Shown in pieces: positions 61,601-64,000 of a DNA stretch of 64,000 nucleotides. The stretch is from Opisthorchis felineus (Eukaryota > Platyhelminthes > Trematoda > Opisthorchiida > Opisthorchiidae). The notes beneath the pieces were generated by a model. The model searched no databases, was not told where the DNA came from, and saw only the letters and a list, made by a program, of their open reading frames with translations. Numbering within the stretch: position 1 is the stretch's first letter; each line of letters opens with the position of its first letter. The stretch lies in assembly GCA_004794785.1 (NCBI GenBank), contig SJOL01008653.1, forward strand, positions 262,545-326,544. The letters run 5' to 3'. The position numbers were made by a program, and so were the translations under genes.

Positions 61601-64000
61601 CCATACTAAGAAATTTCGAGCATTTTGCTGAGAGCAGATCTGGTCAGCTCCAGATAAAGGACGTCTTCTTCAGCCCTATAAGCATTGTCGGTTGAGATGA
61701 CGATCCTCTACGTCTGCAACTCTGAGATCTGGGAACTAAACCGCTGCATCAAATAGCACAATGGTACAGTGTGAAAAGTTTTGATTGACCTACTGAATTC
61801 CCGATGCGTGCTTTGAGTTTGCGGAGCTCCCTTTGTCTAGCAAATCTCCCTGTATTAAGTCATCTTGAATAGGACCGTATGGCTATGCCCGTCAGTGCAA
61901 TGCGAAAAGGTTTTCTTTATAACTTAATCGGCTGCCCCACAGTTTTGGGGGCCGGTGTTTGCACTGTCAATGTTCACAGTTTCTCACTGGGAAGTTGCGT
62001 CAGACTCGTTTTCAGTATAGTCCACTCAAACTTGAGAGCCATCAGTTGTTCATAGAATGGAAAAAGGGCATTCACAGTTTGGTAATCATCACTTGGATAA
62101 AATGGAAGTTCAACATTGTATTCAGAAAAACAATTAATGTTATTTGCCGGCAGTTTTAAAGAGAGCCTTATTCAGTGCAAAAAACTCCGTTTACCTAACT
62201 ATCTATCCAATTTGGTTGCATATTAAGAGTTCTAATTGGGGAGAGTTGGGCGGTGTGGATCGTCATTAAGTAAAAGGGAAGACAGCATAGTCCGGACAAT
62301 CCTACCGTTTCGATTTTGACCTTTGATCGGCCATTCAAGTAGCCAGGTATACAAGCTAACCCGTGCAAGCATCGCTTATTGTTAATTCACATTTCCATCC
62401 CTTCATTATGAATTCTGCAGAAACAAATTTTGCCGACAAGTTTTGTAGTCACGAATCTTGTTTTTTTGCATATGTGTCAATCATTTGGCAATAGTCAAAG
62501 TGTCGATTTAATTGATCCATGTACAAATTGTGTTCACATCCACCGTCGTTGCAGCCATCCAACTGGTATTGAGGACGCAACCGCATTCACTCCCACTGCT
62601 GTTCAGTGTCAGCAAACTGCTAAAAATTAGAGCAAATGTAAACGCTTATTGTGATATTTCACCAACCTACTTGGCTTCGCTCATGTACCGCATGCACCCT
62701 GAATGTTGATATACAAACCAACGTAGAAGACAGACTTTGGCAACTCGGTTGTTTGTAGCAGGCTAGCTTCGAGCTCCTCCCGTGTTCCATTTCCGCCGTT
62801 CTTACTGACACCGTTGTATGTCATTGATGATGAGTAATTTCAAGGCAGACGAGTAGTTACTGAAGGGGCATCACGAGTAATTTATAAACACATTGTATCT
62901 TGGTGGGACCATTCATCTGTCCACCGACCCACTCTCTTGTCTTTGATCTTAAGGGCTGCCTGGTGCTCTCTACAACATTCTCCCGACTGGTAGGTTGAAT
63001 CAGCGTTTATGAGCAAACACCTATTCGTGCTGAACGGTGAACATGTGACTACGCATACCAATCCAGCAGAAAGTTCTGAATAAGGTCCACGTGACATCAA
63101 TTTTATGTCACCCGTCTTGCAGCAGGAACGTTTCTGAAAGGATAAGGGATTCACCGTTGGTGACTTGACTGAGTTTTCAACACGCCATACGCAACGACCA
63201 GATCCCCTCGTACGTGAATAAGGGCAAACGAATTTCCGCGTGCACATTTTTCGTTTCAACTCACTCTAGTGGAGCGGCCACTAGCGCATGCCACACTCCT
63301 ACCCGTGGGCACTGGGCTTCGCCTAATAAACACTACACTTCTCCCAAACGTCAGCTGATCGGCGCGATAATCCAGAATCGGGATGTTGGCTGGTCACCAG
63401 GGCCCGCGTGTCTGAGCTTGAGACCGCACCAGTGCCTCACCTCAATTGGGACACGGAGCCGCTTTACAATACTGGCGATAGTTGAGTGCAGAAACAGCGT
63501 GAGTCCCCATCATACCCCTGTCCGGTGACCGTAACGCATCTCACGTCCGTTCAGACCATATTGGAAAAGTCAGGTTAGCCGACAAACTCGGTGCTGCACG
63601 GTGGCCCAAAGCTAGCTATGCTCTTCGAACAGCTGGCGGTAGACAAGACATGAAGCCTTAGTGGTTTTCAGTCGCGGTCGCAGTGTTAATTAAGCCACGA
63701 CATCATAGACGCAACTCCCGCTGGTTTCCTGTCCCTGAGTTGAGGAATCCGCATCAGTTGCCTGTGGCAAGAAATTCGTGAGATGGCTGGATGCGACCCT
63801 TATAACCGATATTCTGCTGGTTCGTCAGGCATTCGAAAATGAGAAAGAATGGGAGAACAGTGCAGCAGCACATGGCTTGAAATGGCTGACAATCGATTAT
63901 CGGGTGAAAATTTAGGAGACTAGAGCTGAGCCCGCAGGATGGCACATAGTTGGAAATCGTTATCTGAACGTCCCAGAAATAGGGGAGATTGTCGGTTGAA
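58607..64000 (+). other. TBL1 3' UTR and 3' flank
   Basis: No gene recognised on either strand. I saw no AATAAA on the plus strand from 58607 to about 60500; a variant ATTAAA is at 60380-60385, too weak to call. An AATAAA at 63325-63330 is probably chance at that distance. Around 60800-60870 there is a tRNA-like stretch on the minus strand (GGATTTGAATCCC) that may be a decayed second-family SINE. Open frames in this stretch (for example minus 62882-63259) show no family motif. Confidence 0.6.

Noticed and set aside
62882..63259. 125-aa minus-strand frame
   Set aside because: No family motif, no splice or promoter context; compatible with chance.
63325..63330. AATAAA as the TBL1 polyadenylation signal
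   Set aside because: It lies 4.7 kb beyond the stop with no supporting downstream element; chance occurrence is likely.
1..64000. CRISPR arrays, bacterial operons or integrated prokaryotic genes
   Set aside because: No regularly spaced direct repeats and no prokaryotic-style gene arrangement; introns and non-LTR elements mark this as animal nuclear DNA.

Overview
This window looks like nuclear DNA of a parasitic flatworm. I think a diphyllobothriidean tapeworm (Spirometra/Dibothriocephalus/Schistocephalus group) is most likely, but that is inference from intron size, moderate GC and the retroelement repertoire; I could not run a search. There is one recognisable host gene: the plus-strand 3' part of a TBL1X/TBL1XR1 orthologue (transducin beta-like 1, Drosophila ebi). 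Ten coding exons between 13854 and 58606 join in phase through canonical GT-AG introns of 1.9-7.5 kb. They encode 384 residues covering the full eight-blade WD40 propeller and the stop codon. The exons for the N-terminal LisH and F-box-like region were not found and probably lie beyond the left edge.

Layout: 1-13853 is sequence upstream of the first recognised exon (at least partly intron), rich in RTE-like non-LTR retrotransposon pieces, tRNA-derived SINEs and one gapped (AT)n tract. 13854-58606 is the TBL1 gene, with introns holding more of the same. 58607-64000 is 3' flank with no recognised gene.

The mobile fraction has two main RTE-like groups. The plus-strand group is at 4880-8160, 46860-48000 and 56855-58375. 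The minus-strand group is at 8160-10060, 25490-27965 and 54110-56850. Smaller pieces carry endonuclease, reverse transcriptase or C-terminal fragments, or only the 3' terminus. None has an intact open reading frame. Several copies share the same defects (an 11-nt frameshifting deletion in the RT domain; a shared internal deletion plus a shared extra segment), so defective copies appear to have been duplicated or remobilised.

I found no CRISPR array, operon or evidently new protein system. The most interesting material is the history of the retroelements: shared-defect derivatives, an endonuclease-less derivative, a nested insertion, a conserved 3'-terminal hairpin with an ATG-repeat tail, and two head-to-head SINE pairs. 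All of it is packed into the introns and flank of a conserved co-repressor gene whose last coding exon is only eight codons plus stop.
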